From contig DASXTB010000350.1 of NCBI GenBank assembly GCA_036505615.1, forward strand, positions 1 through 33,983: DNA of 33,983 nt, in the 5' to 3' direction. The position numbers were made by a program, and so were the translations under genes. Source of the DNA: DASXTB01 sp036505615. GTDB lineage: Bacteria > Acidobacteriota > UBA6911 > JACQSX01. The notes beneath the pieces were generated by a model. That model was not told where the DNA came from, searched no databases, and saw nothing but the letters and a program-made list of their open reading frames with translations. Numbering within the stretch: the stretch's first letter is position 1; each line of letters starts with the position of its first letter. Of this stretch, positions 22,996 through 33,401 are shown piece by piece.

Positions 22996-23143
22996 GCCGC
23001 TCCTTCGGAGCGGCAAGGTCCGCTACGCGGACGAAGAGACGCCCCGTGGGGCGTCTCCTGCACGATGAAAGATTGTGCGGGAGACGGCCCACCGGCCGTC
23101 TCTCCAAAATGTCCAAACTCTAGGGCCGCTCCTTCGGAGCGGC
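22996..23143. repeat. Modular hairpin array, cluster 1
   Basis: Modules in order are GCCGCTCC-ttc-GGAGCGGC (22996-23014), GTCCGC-tac-GCGGAC (23018-23032), GAGACGCCCC-GTGGGGCGTCTC (about 23036-23057), a TGCACGAT/ATTGTGC linker, GAGACGGCC-cac-CGGCCGTCTC (about 23081-23103), the spacer TGTCCAAACTC, then the first hairpin again (23125-23143). The central part is nearly identical to 28262-28351. The array touches the end of the transposase element and runs to the ribosome-binding site of the next gene. Confidence 0.85.
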
Positions 23144-23155
23144 ACGGAGGCCCAC

Positions 23156-24118
23156 ATGAAAGCAATCCGTGTTCACCAGTTTGGCGCGCCCGAGGTGATG
23201 CGCCTGGAAGAAGTTCCAAGTCTTAAGCCCGGCCCCGCGCAGGTATTAGTGCGGATCCACGCCGCGGGCGTCAACCCGGTAGAGACATACATGCGTTCCG
23301 GCACGTATGCTCGAAAACCGGTGCTACCCTACACTCCTGGAACCGATGCGGCTGGCGTCGTGGAAACTGTTGGCGACGGCGTCACTCGCGTCGGTGCCGG
23401 CGACAGAGTTTATACGGCCGGGGCGCTTACAGGCACTTACGCGGAACAAGCCCTCTGCCTTGAGTCTCAGGTGCATCCCTTGCCCAAGCACGTCTCCTTT
23501 GCCCAGGGGGCGGCCTTAGGCATTCCGTACGCTACGGCTTATCGGGCTCTTTTTCAGATTGCAAGAGCAGTGCCCGGAGAATACGTTTTGGTGCATGGCG
23601 CCAGCGGCGGCGTGGGAACGGCCGCTGTGCAACTGGCGCACGCGGCGGGAATGAAGGTGATCGGGACAGGCGGCAGCGAGAAGGGCCGCAAACTGATTAA
23701 GGATCAGGGCGCGCGCCATGTGCTGGACCATCGGGCGCCGGGTCATCTGGATCAGATCGTCGAGTTGACCGGTGACCGCGGCGTAGACGTCATTCTCGAG
23801 ATGTTGGCAAATGTCAATCTCGGCAACGACCTGAAACTCTTATCTCAGACCGGGCGTGTTGTTGTCATTGGCAGCCGCGGTACGGTGGAGATTGATCCAC
23901 GCGAGGCCATGGTGCGCGACGCTGCAATTCTGGGCATGGTACTCTTCAACACGCCGGAGCGTGAAACAGGCAGCATTCATGCGGCACTTTCGGCCGGCCT
24001 GGAAAAGGGCACATTGAGTCCCATCGTCGGCCGGGAGCTGCCCCTTGCCGATGCCGCAAACGCGCATAAGGCGGTAATGGAGCCGGGAGCTTACGGCAAG
24101 ATCGTTTTAGTTCCATAG
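23156..24118 (+). CDS. Zinc-independent quinone oxidoreductase (MDR superfamily)
   Basis: This 320-residue cytoplasmic enzyme should reduce quinones or related enones with NADPH. The GroES-like part spans 1-115 (RIHAAGVNPVETYMRSG) and the Rossmann part has GASGGVGTAAVQLAHAAG at about 147-164. The cysteines of the structural zinc site seen in alcohol dehydrogenases are missing, as expected for the zeta-crystallin-like group. GGAGG sits five bases before the ATG; a hairpin module of the repeat array ends only two bases before that site and may hinder translation. The gene converges with the BACON gene, with six bases between the stop codons. Confidence 0.9.
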   Translation: MKAIRVHQFGAPEVMRLEEVPSLKPGPAQVLVRIHAAGVNPVETYMRSGTYARKPVLPYTPGTDAAGVVETVGDGVTRVGAGDRVYTAGALTGTYAEQALCLESQVHPLPKHVSFAQGAALGIPYATAYRALFQIARAVPGEYVLVHGASGGVGTAAVQLAHAAGMKVIGTGGSEKGRKLIKDQGARHVLDHRAPGHLDQIVELTGDRGVDVILEMLANVNLGNDLKLLSQTGRVVVIGSRGTVEIDPREAMVRDAAILGMVLFNTPERETGSIHAALSAGLEKGTLSPIVGRELPLADAANAHKAVMEPGAYGKIVLVP

Positions 24119-24124
24119 GCTCTG

Positions 24125-25162
24125 TTATTTCGAAGGGGTCACCGGCAGCGTGGTAAATTGTCCTGCCTGAGGACCAAGCTCGAGCGCAGTGGCGGCGATT
24201 TTTCCACCCGACGCCTGGGCCAGCAATGTTCCCTCAAAGTCACCCGTGAGCACATTGGGAAAAAGCTCATCAATAAATTGCGCCAAGTGGCCGCCTGCAG
24301 CAAAATTTGCCAGAACTCGCTCGGCGTTGGAGACGGGTCGACCCTGCTTGTCGCGCAGCGTCAGCGTGACTGTCACCGGAAATGACTCGACACTTTGGAT
24401 GGCTATTCCGGAATTGATTCCGTTCGCTTTTCGGCGCACCGGTATAACGAAGCCAGTTACCGGCTGGCTTTCGCCAACACCCGCGATTCCAACTCCTGGG
24501 ATGCTGAATTTCACCACTCCTCCCACGACGATATCTGAAGTCACTCTGGCGGACCCAGCCAGTACCGGACCCTGACCGTCGGTGGAAAAGGTCTGCGCCC
24601 CCAGCGGAGGCAGCATAAAATCGATAGCGCCTGCAGGAGGTGCCCCGGAAAAGCCGACCTGCAGCGGAAGTCCATCGTTGCTGAAAAACTCTATCCTTCC
24701 GGTTGCCGCAGACGTTGCGGACGGATTGGTCAAAACCAGGTCGGAAGTAATTCCACCGCCGTTACCCAACTGGGCGAAATAGATTCTCGGTTTGTCCGCC
24801 GGTGGCCCTTCCTGAGTCACGGTAAAAGTCTGGACAACTACGGGGATGAAGGTCGTGGTGGCAATACCCAGAGTGTCGCTGCGGCCGGAGGCGGTGCTCG
24901 TCACTGTGTAGCTGACCGTTCCATTGCCGCTTCCTATTCTTGCGGAACTGATCGTAAGCCAGTCGGGCTGGCCGAGCAGTATCCATCCGCAACCGGGTGC
25001 GGTCGTGATAGCTATCGTTCCCTTTCCCCCTGCCGACGAGAAGGTCTGCTTAGTGGGGGTGATGGAATAATTACAACCTGCCTGAGCATGTACTGGGCTC
25101 ATCAACCCGCTGAGAATGACAGAAATCCAGATTGCTAAAATACGACAAAACAGAACTCTCAT
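24125..25162 (-). CDS. Secreted BACON-domain protein
   Basis: This 345-residue protein has a signal peptide (1-27, ending PVHAQA) and a BACON-type immunoglobulin-like domain at about 29-117 (CNYSITPTKQTF, then GCGWILLGQPDWLTIS and TFTVTQEG). The rest (120-345) is beta-rich, with no catalytic motif seen, and resembles C-terminal regions common in acidobacterial secreted proteins. BACON domains were proposed to bind carbohydrate or mucin-like material; the function here is unknown. GAGGAG precedes the ATG. It is a single-gene unit, convergent with the quinone oxidoreductase gene. Confidence 0.8.
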   Translation of the reverse strand: MRVLFCRILAIWISVILSGLMSPVHAQAGCNYSITPTKQTFSSAGGKGTIAITTAPGCGWILLGQPDWLTISSARIGSGNGTVSYTVTSTASGRSDTLGIATTTFIPVVVQTFTVTQEGPPADKPRIYFAQLGNGGGITSDLVLTNPSATSAATGRIEFFSNDGLPLQVGFSGAPPAGAIDFMLPPLGAQTFSTDGQGPVLAGSARVTSDIVVGGVVKFSIPGVGIAGVGESQPVTGFVIPVRRKANGINSGIAIQSVESFPVTVTLTLRDKQGRPVSNAERVLANFAAGGHLAQFIDELFPNVLTGDFEGTLLAQASGGKIAATALELGPQAGQFTTLPVTPSK

Positions 25163-25356
25163 TTGACTCCTCTAAAACTTCAAAAGACTGGGGCAGCATC
25201 CCGAGCAGTTTAGAGATGCGCCGGTCAGGAAAAGGTTGCTTTCTTACTGGCATAAAGACAGTCATTTGAATCACAGTTTGGGAGAAGAGGTAATTGACGA
25301 CGACTCGAGGGGAGTGTCTCAAAACTCACCTGTTGTGCGACTGCCATCGGCCAGTC

Positions 25357-25438
25357 AGCTCCGAAGGAGCGACCGGAGATCCAGGGGTTCGCAAAAAGCA
25401 CTCACCCCTGGCTAATCTCCCACCGCTTCTTCGGAGCT
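25357..25438. repeat. 82-bp palindrome (AGCTCCGAAG arms)
   Basis: The left arm (25357-25391) and right arm (25403-25438) share AGCTCCGAAG, GGAGAT and CCAGGGGT in inverted order with several mismatches. It lies in the 413-base gap between the divergent BACON and permease genes. The remaining parts of the gap (25163-25356 and 25439-25575) show no clear gene or site. Confidence 0.75.
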
Positions 25439-25575
25439 GGTTGTAGCGGAGAGATTACTTCTGAACATTGGCAGCCGTTTCCGCGTATTATCCCTTGTGC
25501 CGTGAGAAAATGCGGGCTGTGTATCAGGCACTGGTCCACTGCCCACGTTAAGAGCAGGTTTTGAAGCCAGGCGAC

Positions 25576-26820
<1,245 letters not shown>

Positions 26821-26856
26821 GAGAACGTGCTAAGCCACACGGCATTGTGTGCGGCC

Positions 26857-26892
26857 TCAGAGCCGCGGCCGGAAGGGCGCGGCGCGCCAATA
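26857..26892. repeat. CAGAGCCGCGGCCGGAAGGG-type repeat
   Basis: A close match (CAGAGCCGCGACCGGAAGGG) occurs at about 13088-13107, and the 67-bp repeat at 1691 contains the looser CAGAGCCGAGGCGCGGAAG. Here the repeat lies between the two permease genes. It appears to be another dispersed family. Confidence 0.55.
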
Positions 26893-26943
26893 TAGCCGGC
26901 TTCGGTAATCGACGCGCCGTGTCCCCCGTGGGTTTTTGAAACG

Positions 26944-28197
26944 ATGAATCTAAAAGCATTCGTCCCAAAAGAAACACTCCAAATGGCGCTGGATAATGTT
27001 CGCGCCCATAAATTCCGGAGCTTCCTGACCGTGCTGGGAATCGTTATCGGGGTCCTAGTGGTGATCGTCATTGCCTCGATCCTGACCGGCCTGCGCAATA
27101 ATATGGTCGAGCTCATCGAACAGTACGGCACCAGCAACATTTTCGCCTTTCATCTAACGACAGGGCCCAGCCTGGGCCCCCGGGATCGCAAAGAATTCTC
27201 TAGAAAGCCTCTTAGGCCGGAAGACGGCCAGGCGATTCGCGAACAAGCCAGTGCTGTCGAGGATGTCGCCAACCTGGGGTTCCTGTGGGGATTTGGCAGA
27301 GACCTCAGCTACAAAGGAGTCAACTACAAGCAGGCCGAGACTCAGGGAGTGTCCGCCAACTACGGCCGAGTCACGAACCTGATCATTCAAGAGGGCCGCT
27401 TCATCACTGAACTGGATGATCAACACCGCCGCGAGGTCGCTGTCATCGGCGTGGATGTCGCTGAGGCGCTCTTCCCCCACAAGACGCAGATCGCAGGGAC
27501 TCAAGTCCTGATCAGTGGCAGGCCGTTTGAGATTATCGGCGTGCTCGAAAAAAGGAAGGGCGGTATGTTCGCAGACGAGGGTGAGGACAATCTGGTCCTT
27601 ATTCCTTACCGGACAGCGCGCAAGATCGCGCCGCGCAGCGATTACCTAATGCTGGTGATCCGCGCCAAGTCGGGGCAGTTGCGTTTGGCTCTCGATCAAG
27701 TGGAGGAAGTATTACGCCGCCAGCGGGGGCTCAAAATCAAGGAACCGAATAATTTTGATCTTAACACTGCGGACAGGTTCATCGAGCAGTTTGACAAGAT
27801 TACGGCGGCCGTGGGTTTGATTGCGATTGCAATTTCCGGCGTAGGCCTGCTCGTGGGGGGAATCGGCGTGATGAATATAATGCTGGTGAGCGTGACGGAA
27901 AGGACCCATGAGATCGGCATTCGGAAGGCGATTGGCGCCCGCCGAAAGGACATCATTCAGCAATTTCTTTTCGAGGCGATGACGCTTACCTTCCTGGGCG
28001 GAATTTTAGGAGTGCTGCTGGCTATCGCTGCCGCCAGGGTGGTCATGTTTTTTGTTCCCACCCTCCCTGCTTCCATTCCTATCTGGGCAGTCGCCACCGG
28101 GTTGATCGTTTCCATCTCCGTGGGGTTAATCTTTGGAGTCTGGCCCGCCCGCAAAGCTTCGCGACTCGATCCGATTGAGGCTTTGCGGTACGAATAA
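26944..28197 (+). CDS. MacB/FtsX-type ABC transporter permease (second)
   Basis: This 417-residue inner-membrane protein shares the fold of the preceding gene: helix 1 at about 28-50, periplasmic domain (about 52-280), C-terminal helices at about 288-312, 340-362 and 375-397, and NIMLVSVTERTHEIGIRKAIGA. It is related but clearly different in the periplasmic domain, so it may bind another partner. No Shine-Dalgarno is evident ahead of the ATG. It probably shares a transcript with the upstream permease. The ATPase partner must be encoded elsewhere. Confidence 0.85.
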   Translation: MNLKAFVPKETLQMALDNVRAHKFRSFLTVLGIVIGVLVVIVIASILTGLRNNMVELIEQYGTSNIFAFHLTTGPSLGPRDRKEFSRKPLRPEDGQAIREQASAVEDVANLGFLWGFGRDLSYKGVNYKQAETQGVSANYGRVTNLIIQEGRFITELDDQHRREVAVIGVDVAEALFPHKTQIAGTQVLISGRPFEIIGVLEKRKGGMFADEGEDNLVLIPYRTARKIAPRSDYLMLVIRAKSGQLRLALDQVEEVLRRQRGLKIKEPNNFDLNTADRFIEQFDKITAAVGLIAIAISGVGLLVGGIGVMNIMLVSVTERTHEIGIRKAIGARRKDIIQQFLFEAMTLTFLGGILGVLLAIAAARVVMFFVPTLPASIPIWAVATGLIVSISVGLIFGVWPARKASRLDPIEALRYE

Positions 28198-28200
28198 CTA

Positions 28201-28371
28201 GGCCGCTGAAAGCGGCTAGGCTGCCCCTCCGGGACAGCTCTGTCCGCGAAGCGGCGCTATTGGAGAGACGCCCCGTGGGGCGTCTCCTGCACGATAAAAG
28301 ATTGTGCGGGAGACGGCCCACCGGCCGTCTCTCCAAAATGTCCAAACTCCAGAGGCCGCTGAAAGCGGCCT
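28201..28371. repeat. Modular hairpin array, cluster 2
   Basis: GCCGCT-gaa-AGCGGC opens and closes the array (28202-28216 and 28354-28370). Between them are CCCTCC/GGGACAG, TGTCCGC-gaa-GCGG, GAGACGCCCC-GTGGGGCGTCTC, the TGCACGAT/ATTGTGC linker, GAGACGGCC-cac-CGGCCGTCTC and the spacer TGTCCAAACTC. The part 28262-28351 is almost identical to cluster 1. It begins four bases after the stop of the second permease. Confidence 0.85.
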
Positions 28372-28420
28372 GGGGACGGCCCCAGCGGACCGCCTCTTCA
28401 ATTGTTCAAACCGATGAATG

Positions 28421-29716
28421 TCAGCTTATCTCGGATCGATGCGTTTCCGCTGCCAGCCAGGTGCAGATCAGAGTGATCGACGCCATCAGCATGATGTAAA
28501 GCGATACTCCCTGGGTCCCCCACTTGGCAAGCAGCATGGTCGCAATTAGCGGCGCAAAACCGCCTGAAAATACAGAGCTGACTTGGTAACTGAGAGACGC
28601 CCCGCTGTAACGAACCCTGGTACCGAACAGCTCGGAAAAATAAGATGCCTGCGGGCCATACATCAAGTCATGCCCGACGTTGACTCCCAGCACTATGGCA
28701 AGCCAGATCACTCCGGTTGACCGGCGCTCCAGCATCCAGAAAAATGGGAAGGCATACAGGAAGATGAAACAAGCCCCCGTCAGGTATACCGGTCTGCGTC
28801 CCATTCGATCCGAGAGTGCTCCGTAAGCCGGAATAGTAAAGAGGCCGATCAGCGAGGCAAGCATCACACCTGCCAGCATGGTGTTTTTCGGCAGCTTGAG
28901 CTGGCTTTCACCGTAGCTCAGGACAAAAACAGTGAAAATGTAAAATACGCCGTTCTGAGCAAAGCGCATTCCTATCGCCAGCAGCAGGTTTTTGGGATAC
29001 TCCCGTAAAGCTTCAAGGACCGGCTGCCGGGAGGGCCGGTCGCTTTCCTTCATGCTGACAAAGACCGGCGATTCGAGAACACGAAGGCGGACAAAAAGTC
29101 CCACGCCGATCAGTGCGAAGCTCAGCAGAAACGGCAGGCGCCAACCCCAGGCCATAAACTGCTCCTCTGAAACACTGGACGAGAGGAGCGCAAAGACGCC
29201 CGTCGAAAGCAGCAGCCCGGCCGGGACGCCCATCTGCGGCCAGGCGCCGTAGAATCCACGCGATGTTTTAGACGAGTGTTCGACGGCCATCAGCACGGCG
29301 CCACCCCATTCTCCGCCGACGCCGATCCCCTGGGCAAAACGAAGCACAACCAGCAAGACCGGCGCCCAGACGCCGATAGTGCGGTAGGTGGGCAGCAGTC
29401 CGATGACAAAAGTGGCCACGCCCATGATCAGGAGCGAGTGGACCAACATCGTCTTGCGTCCGATCCGGTCCCCATAATGCCCAAATAGAACGCCGCCTAA
29501 GGGTCTGGAAATGAATCCAACCGCAAACGTTCCAAAAGCGGAAAGCGTACCTGCCAGCGGATTGAAATTGGGAAAGAACAGCCGATTGAAGATCAATGCA
29601 GCCGCCGTGCCATAGAGAAAAAAGTCATACCACTCGATCGTGGTTCCAATAAAACTTGCGATTATGACCGGCGGCATGGACGAGCTTCTTTGCTTGTGCT
29701 CGACTTTGGGTTGCAT
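28421..29716 (-). CDS. MFS transporter, metabolite:H+ symporter (MHS) family
   Basis: This 431-residue inner-membrane protein has twelve predicted helices. The family signs are IGTTIEWYDFFLYG (23-36), the MFS loop motif GHYGDRIGRK (about 78-87) and RFAQGIGVGGEWGGA (about 126-140). MHS members import organic acids, osmolytes or dicarboxylates with protons; the substrate here is not readable. The ATG at 29716 lacks a strong ribosome-binding site; M14 is an alternative. It is divergent from a small membrane-protein gene across 146 bases and is otherwise alone. Confidence 0.9.
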   Translation of the reverse strand: MQPKVEHKQRSSSMPPVIIASFIGTTIEWYDFFLYGTAAALIFNRLFFPNFNPLAGTLSAFGTFAVGFISRPLGGVLFGHYGDRIGRKTMLVHSLLIMGVATFVIGLLPTYRTIGVWAPVLLVVLRFAQGIGVGGEWGGAVLMAVEHSSKTSRGFYGAWPQMGVPAGLLLSTGVFALLSSSVSEEQFMAWGWRLPFLLSFALIGVGLFVRLRVLESPVFVSMKESDRPSRQPVLEALREYPKNLLLAIGMRFAQNGVFYIFTVFVLSYGESQLKLPKNTMLAGVMLASLIGLFTIPAYGALSDRMGRRPVYLTGACFIFLYAFPFFWMLERRSTGVIWLAIVLGVNVGHDLMYGPQASYFSELFGTRVRYSGASLSYQVSSVFSGGFAPLIATMLLAKWGTQGVSLYIMLMASITLICTWLAAETHRSEIS

Positions 29717-29862
29717 GGCGACCCGCTTTTAAGTTTAATGGCTCAGTTTGACGAACTTTTCCGAAATAAAATGCGCACCATCCAATGGAGATCCCAACGA
29801 TAGAAGAGTGCTCGAAGCTCGTGGGGACCCTGAATTTCCATCGCGGTAAAGAGGTAAGCTAG

Positions 29863-30081
29863 ATGGTTAAGTTTTTACTCTGGTGCATATTGCTGGTCTT
29901 GTGTTGGCCCCTGGCTTTGCTCGCCTTGGTATTGTATCCGCTGGTTTGGGTTCTGCTGCTTCCTTTCCGCATTGTGGGAATAGCCGTCGGCGGCGCGCTG
30001 GAATTATTATGGGCCGTCGTTACACTTCCGGCACGACTCATTTCCAGACTGTCAGAACAGAAATCCCGCCCGAATTCTTAA
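29863..30081 (+). CDS. Small hydrophobic membrane protein
   Basis: This 72-residue protein is unrecognised. Residues 3-33 are almost entirely hydrophobic, followed by FRIVGIAVGGALELLWAVV (35-53) and a basic C-terminal tail, so one long or two short membrane helices are likely. GAGGT lies about ten bases before the ATG. It stands 113 bases upstream of a TonB/Oar-like receptor in the same direction; co-transcription is possible but unproven. The even hydrophobic pattern and a plausible ribosome-binding site favour a real gene. Confidence 0.55.
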   Translation: MVKFLLWCILLVLCWPLALLALVLYPLVWVLLLPFRIVGIAVGGALELLWAVVTLPARLISRLSEQKSRPNS

Positions 30082-30194
30082 GATCTGTTGCTTGTTGAAC
30101 AGAGCAATTCGTGCTACAGTTTTTCCATCTAACAATACCTAATTGTCCTTTTTTTTCAGGTCTGAAGCATCACCTGAGAAAGGAGCGCGAAACC

Positions 30195-33100
30195 ATGTTT
30201 CCCTCACGTTTAACCCTAGCGGCTTCGTTCGTCGTATTTTTCTGGACTTCAACCGTCTCTGCCCAAACCTTTCGCGGAGGCATCTCCGGCAGCGTCACCG
30301 ATCCCTCCGGCGCCGCTGTCCCCGGCGCCACCGTTCAGCTTGTTAATGAAGCCACTGGTCTGACTCGCAGTCAGGAAACGACCAACACCGGCGATTTCAC
30401 ATTCTCGGATCTCCCGGTCGGCTTGTACACCATTACCGTCAGCAAACAGGGCTTCCAGACTCAGAAACTTGAAAAGATCGAGGTTGCCGTGGGCAAGGTG
30501 ACCAGCCTGCCGATTGCACTGGGCGTGGCCGCACAGGTTGAGATGATCGAAGTTCAGGCCGCAGCCGCGACGCTGGAGACGACAACCAGCACGCTAAACG
30601 CCGTGGTGAATCAACGCGCGGTGCAGGAGATCCCACTCAATGGGCGTGACTTCCGCACCCTGCTTTACCTGACTCCCGGTTTCAATCAGGGCTTTTCAAT
30701 GAATGGGAACCGTCCCAACCAAAACAACTGGCAGATCGACGGCACTGATAATAACGATTTCTGGCACAACGCCGAAGCTGTCAACCAGGGCAGCATCTCT
30801 GGCATTGCGGGGGTGCTCTTGCCGATCGAATCCATTGACCAGTTCAACCAGCAGGCCGCTGGCGGCGGGGACTTCGGGCGCAATCCAGGATCGATGGTCA
30901 ACGTCGCTCTGAAGTCCGGCACCAATAACTTCCACGGATCGCTTTACTACTTTAACCGGAATGAGTACTTCGCCGAACAGACACCTTTTGCGCCAATCGG
31001 TTCGCCTGACAAGCTGCGCAATGAGCACTATGGCTTCTCGCTTGGAGGCCCGATCGTCAAGAACCGCACCTTCTTCTTCCTCAACTATGAAAGGCAAAAG
31101 TATGTGATCGGCAACCCGCTGCAGGCCACAGTCCCCTCGGATGCCTGGGTCAACTCCGCGCGAACGGTGCTAAAGAAATATAACGTGGCGGAGAATCCGA
31201 CTATGCTTGCCGTCCTTCAGAACCTCTGGCCATCTCGCATCCGCTCGGCGGCAGCCACCAGCCCGAACTTCTTCTCGAGCGATGATAATACCGGCGAGAG
31301 CAATAATGGCGTCATCAGGGTTGATCACAATATCGGCTCAAAGCATACTCTGTCGGCGCGCGCGTTCCTCGGCACTGGAGAAGCGGCGCAGTACGCCGGC
31401 GCGGTCTACAAGGAGTATTTTCAGGTGGTGCCCAGCCGCCAGCATAACTTCGCCGTTACCTGGAACAGCACCTGGACGCCCCGCTTGCTCAATCAGCTGC
31501 TTGCTGGCGTAAATTACTTCAACCAGACCTTTGACGACGCGGATCACAGCGCCAATCCGCCCTCCCTTGGATTCAACACTGGAGTGACCAATCCCTCCAA
31601 CTTCGGCTCTCCAAACATGGAGCTGAATGGCTTTGTCAACGGCGGTGTCGGTGAGACTCCGCAACTCGGCCGCATTGACGTCACCGGTCACCTGACCGAT
31701 GACCTGTCTTACAACTTCGGCAGCCACGCGCTGAAATTCGGCGGCGAGTTCCGGCGCGCCAAGCTCGACGTGTTCTACTATCGCGAGGCGCGCGGAGCTT
31801 TTTCGTTTGATGGAAGCGCCGGACCGTGGGCCAACGACACCGGCTTCAGCGCCCGGCAGAAGTCGATGGCGGACTTCATCGCCGGATATATCGCTCCCGG
31901 ATATGGCTCGATTGCCACCGGCGACCCGCAGCGCGATTATTACGTCAACTCGATAGAATGGTGGGCGCAGGATAACTGGCAGGCCACGCCGCAACTGAAC
32001 TTCAATTACGGTCTCCGCTACACCTATAACGGCCGGATGCACGCAGTGGGCAACAAACCCATCGCGATTTTTTTGCCGACCGCACCGGGTGGCATCGCCG
32101 TGGTCGGCAAAGATATCGACGCGCTTTACCCTGCCGACTACAACAATTTTGCACCGCGTCTAGGGTTCGCCTTCACACCGCGGCGAGGCGGGAATCTGGT
32201 GATCCGCGGCCACTACGGAATTTACTACGACATCATCAACGGGAACCTGTTTATAGACAACCGTGCCGGTTCCGACGCGGGGCGAGGCGTGTCGCGCCAA
32301 CCGGCCGGCCCAGCCCCGGTCTTCAGCGTCAGCAATCCGGATCTGGTAATCGTCAAGCAGAATCAATTCATTTTCGGGAGCGCTACGCCGCAGCCACCGT
32401 TTGCTGTCTACACGGTGAACCAGAACATGCGGTCACCCTACGTGCAGAATTTCGGCCTGGACGTGCAATACCAGCTGACCAAGAATGCCCTGATTCAAGT
32501 CGGCTATGTCGGCAATCAGGCGCGCAAGCTGGTCTACACGCACAACATCAACCAGGTGAAGCCGGCTCCGGATAACACAGTCCCGCAGCAACAAAGGCGG
32601 CCATTGTTCAGCCAGTTTCCGCAGTTCCGCGGCATTACCGAGATCGAGACTGGATCTAATTCCAGATACAACTCACTGCAGTTGTCAGTCCGCACCACCA
32701 ACTGGCACAACCTCAGCTCACAGTTCTCCTACACACTTGGTCACGCCATTGACGAGCAGTCCTTCCCGCGCAATAACCGCCTGACGGATAACTTTAACCG
32801 CCGATTCAATCGAGGCAACGCCGACTTCGACTATCGCCATCTCTTCTCCAGTTACATTCTTTATGATGTCCCCCAACTCGGACAGGGGCTGAACTGGTTG
32901 ACCAAAGGATGGCAGCTCAACGCCTTCATCACAGCCGACTCGGGTTCCCCGTTCACCGTGGTAGCCGGAACCAACAGGAGTAACACGCGCAACGGCATCG
33001 ACAGGGTTGACCAGGTGGGTGATCCATTCCAGGGCGTCACTCAGCCTGCAACCGATCGTGGCCAACTGGTCAACGGCGTGCGTTATTTCAACACCAGCGC

Positions 33101-33395
33101 CTTCAAGCTGCCTGCCCTTGGAACGTATGGAACGATTGGGAGAAATACTATTTACGGCCCAGGATTCGCCTCAGTGGACTTCTCGATTTTCAAGAACTTC
33201 CAGATACAGGAGCGTTACTCAATCCAGTTCCGCACAGAGATCTTCAACCTGTTCAACAGACTAAACCTGGGGAATCCGGACAGCAGCATCGGTGGCGACG
33301 GGCTGATCTTCGGGACGCGCCACGGCGGCGACGCTCCGGGCATCGGCTACGGCGAGCCACGCAACGTGCAGTTCGTGTTGAAGGTGTTGTTCTAA
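30195..33395 (+). CDS. TonB-dependent receptor-like outer-membrane protein, Oar type (different subfamily)
   Basis: This 1066-residue protein has a signal peptide (1-24, ending TVSAQ), a carboxypeptidase-regulatory-like domain (about 27-110, GSVTDPSGAAVPGATV), a plug with IPLNGRDFRTLLYLTPG and WQIDGTDNND (about 140-215), and a barrel ending in VLKVLF. It differs from the two paralogues at 2.2-9.7 kb: it lacks their vicinal Cys pairs and has the NGRDF plug signature common in acidobacterial receptors. AAGGAG before the ATG at 30195 fixes the start, although the frame is open back to 30111. It should import or bind an unknown large substrate with energy from a TonB complex not encoded here. Confidence 0.9.
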   Translation: MFPSRLTLAASFVVFFWTSTVSAQTFRGGISGSVTDPSGAAVPGATVQLVNEATGLTRSQETTNTGDFTFSDLPVGLYTITVSKQGFQTQKLEKIEVAVGKVTSLPIALGVAAQVEMIEVQAAAATLETTTSTLNAVVNQRAVQEIPLNGRDFRTLLYLTPGFNQGFSMNGNRPNQNNWQIDGTDNNDFWHNAEAVNQGSISGIAGVLLPIESIDQFNQQAAGGGDFGRNPGSMVNVALKSGTNNFHGSLYYFNRNEYFAEQTPFAPIGSPDKLRNEHYGFSLGGPIVKNRTFFFLNYERQKYVIGNPLQATVPSDAWVNSARTVLKKYNVAENPTMLAVLQNLWPSRIRSAAATSPNFFSSDDNTGESNNGVIRVDHNIGSKHTLSARAFLGTGEAAQYAGAVYKEYFQVVPSRQHNFAVTWNSTWTPRLLNQLLAGVNYFNQTFDDADHSANPPSLGFNTGVTNPSNFGSPNMELNGFVNGGVGETPQLGRIDVTGHLTDDLSYNFGSHALKFGGEFRRAKLDVFYYREARGAFSFDGSAGPWANDTGFSARQKSMADFIAGYIAPGYGSIATGDPQRDYYVNSIEWWAQDNWQATPQLNFNYGLRYTYNGRMHAVGNKPIAIFLPTAPGGIAVVGKDIDALYPADYNNFAPRLGFAFTPRRGGNLVIRGHYGIYYDIINGNLFIDNRAGSDAGRGVSRQPAGPAPVFSVSNPDLVIVKQNQFIFGSATPQPPFAVYTVNQNMRSPYVQNFGLDVQYQLTKNALIQVGYVGNQARKLVYTHNINQVKPAPDNTVPQQQRRPLFSQFPQFRGITEIETGSNSRYNSLQLSVRTTNWHNLSSQFSYTLGHAIDEQSFPRNNRLTDNFNRRFNRGNADFDYRHLFSSYILYDVPQLGQGLNWLTKGWQLNAFITADSGSPFTVVAGTNRSNTRNGIDRVDQVGDPFQGVTQPATDRGQLVNGVRYFNTSAFKLPALGTYGTIGRNTIYGPGFASVDFSIFKNFQIQERYSIQFRTEIFNLFNRLNLGNPDSSIGGDGLIFGTRHGGDAPGIGYGEPRNVQFVLKVLF

Positions 33396-33401
33396 CGTCC
33401 T

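Noticed and set aside
28216..28401. Short open frames over modular hairpin cluster 2
   Set aside because: They follow the repeat modules, and the same peptides recur at clusters 1 and 3; not independent genes.
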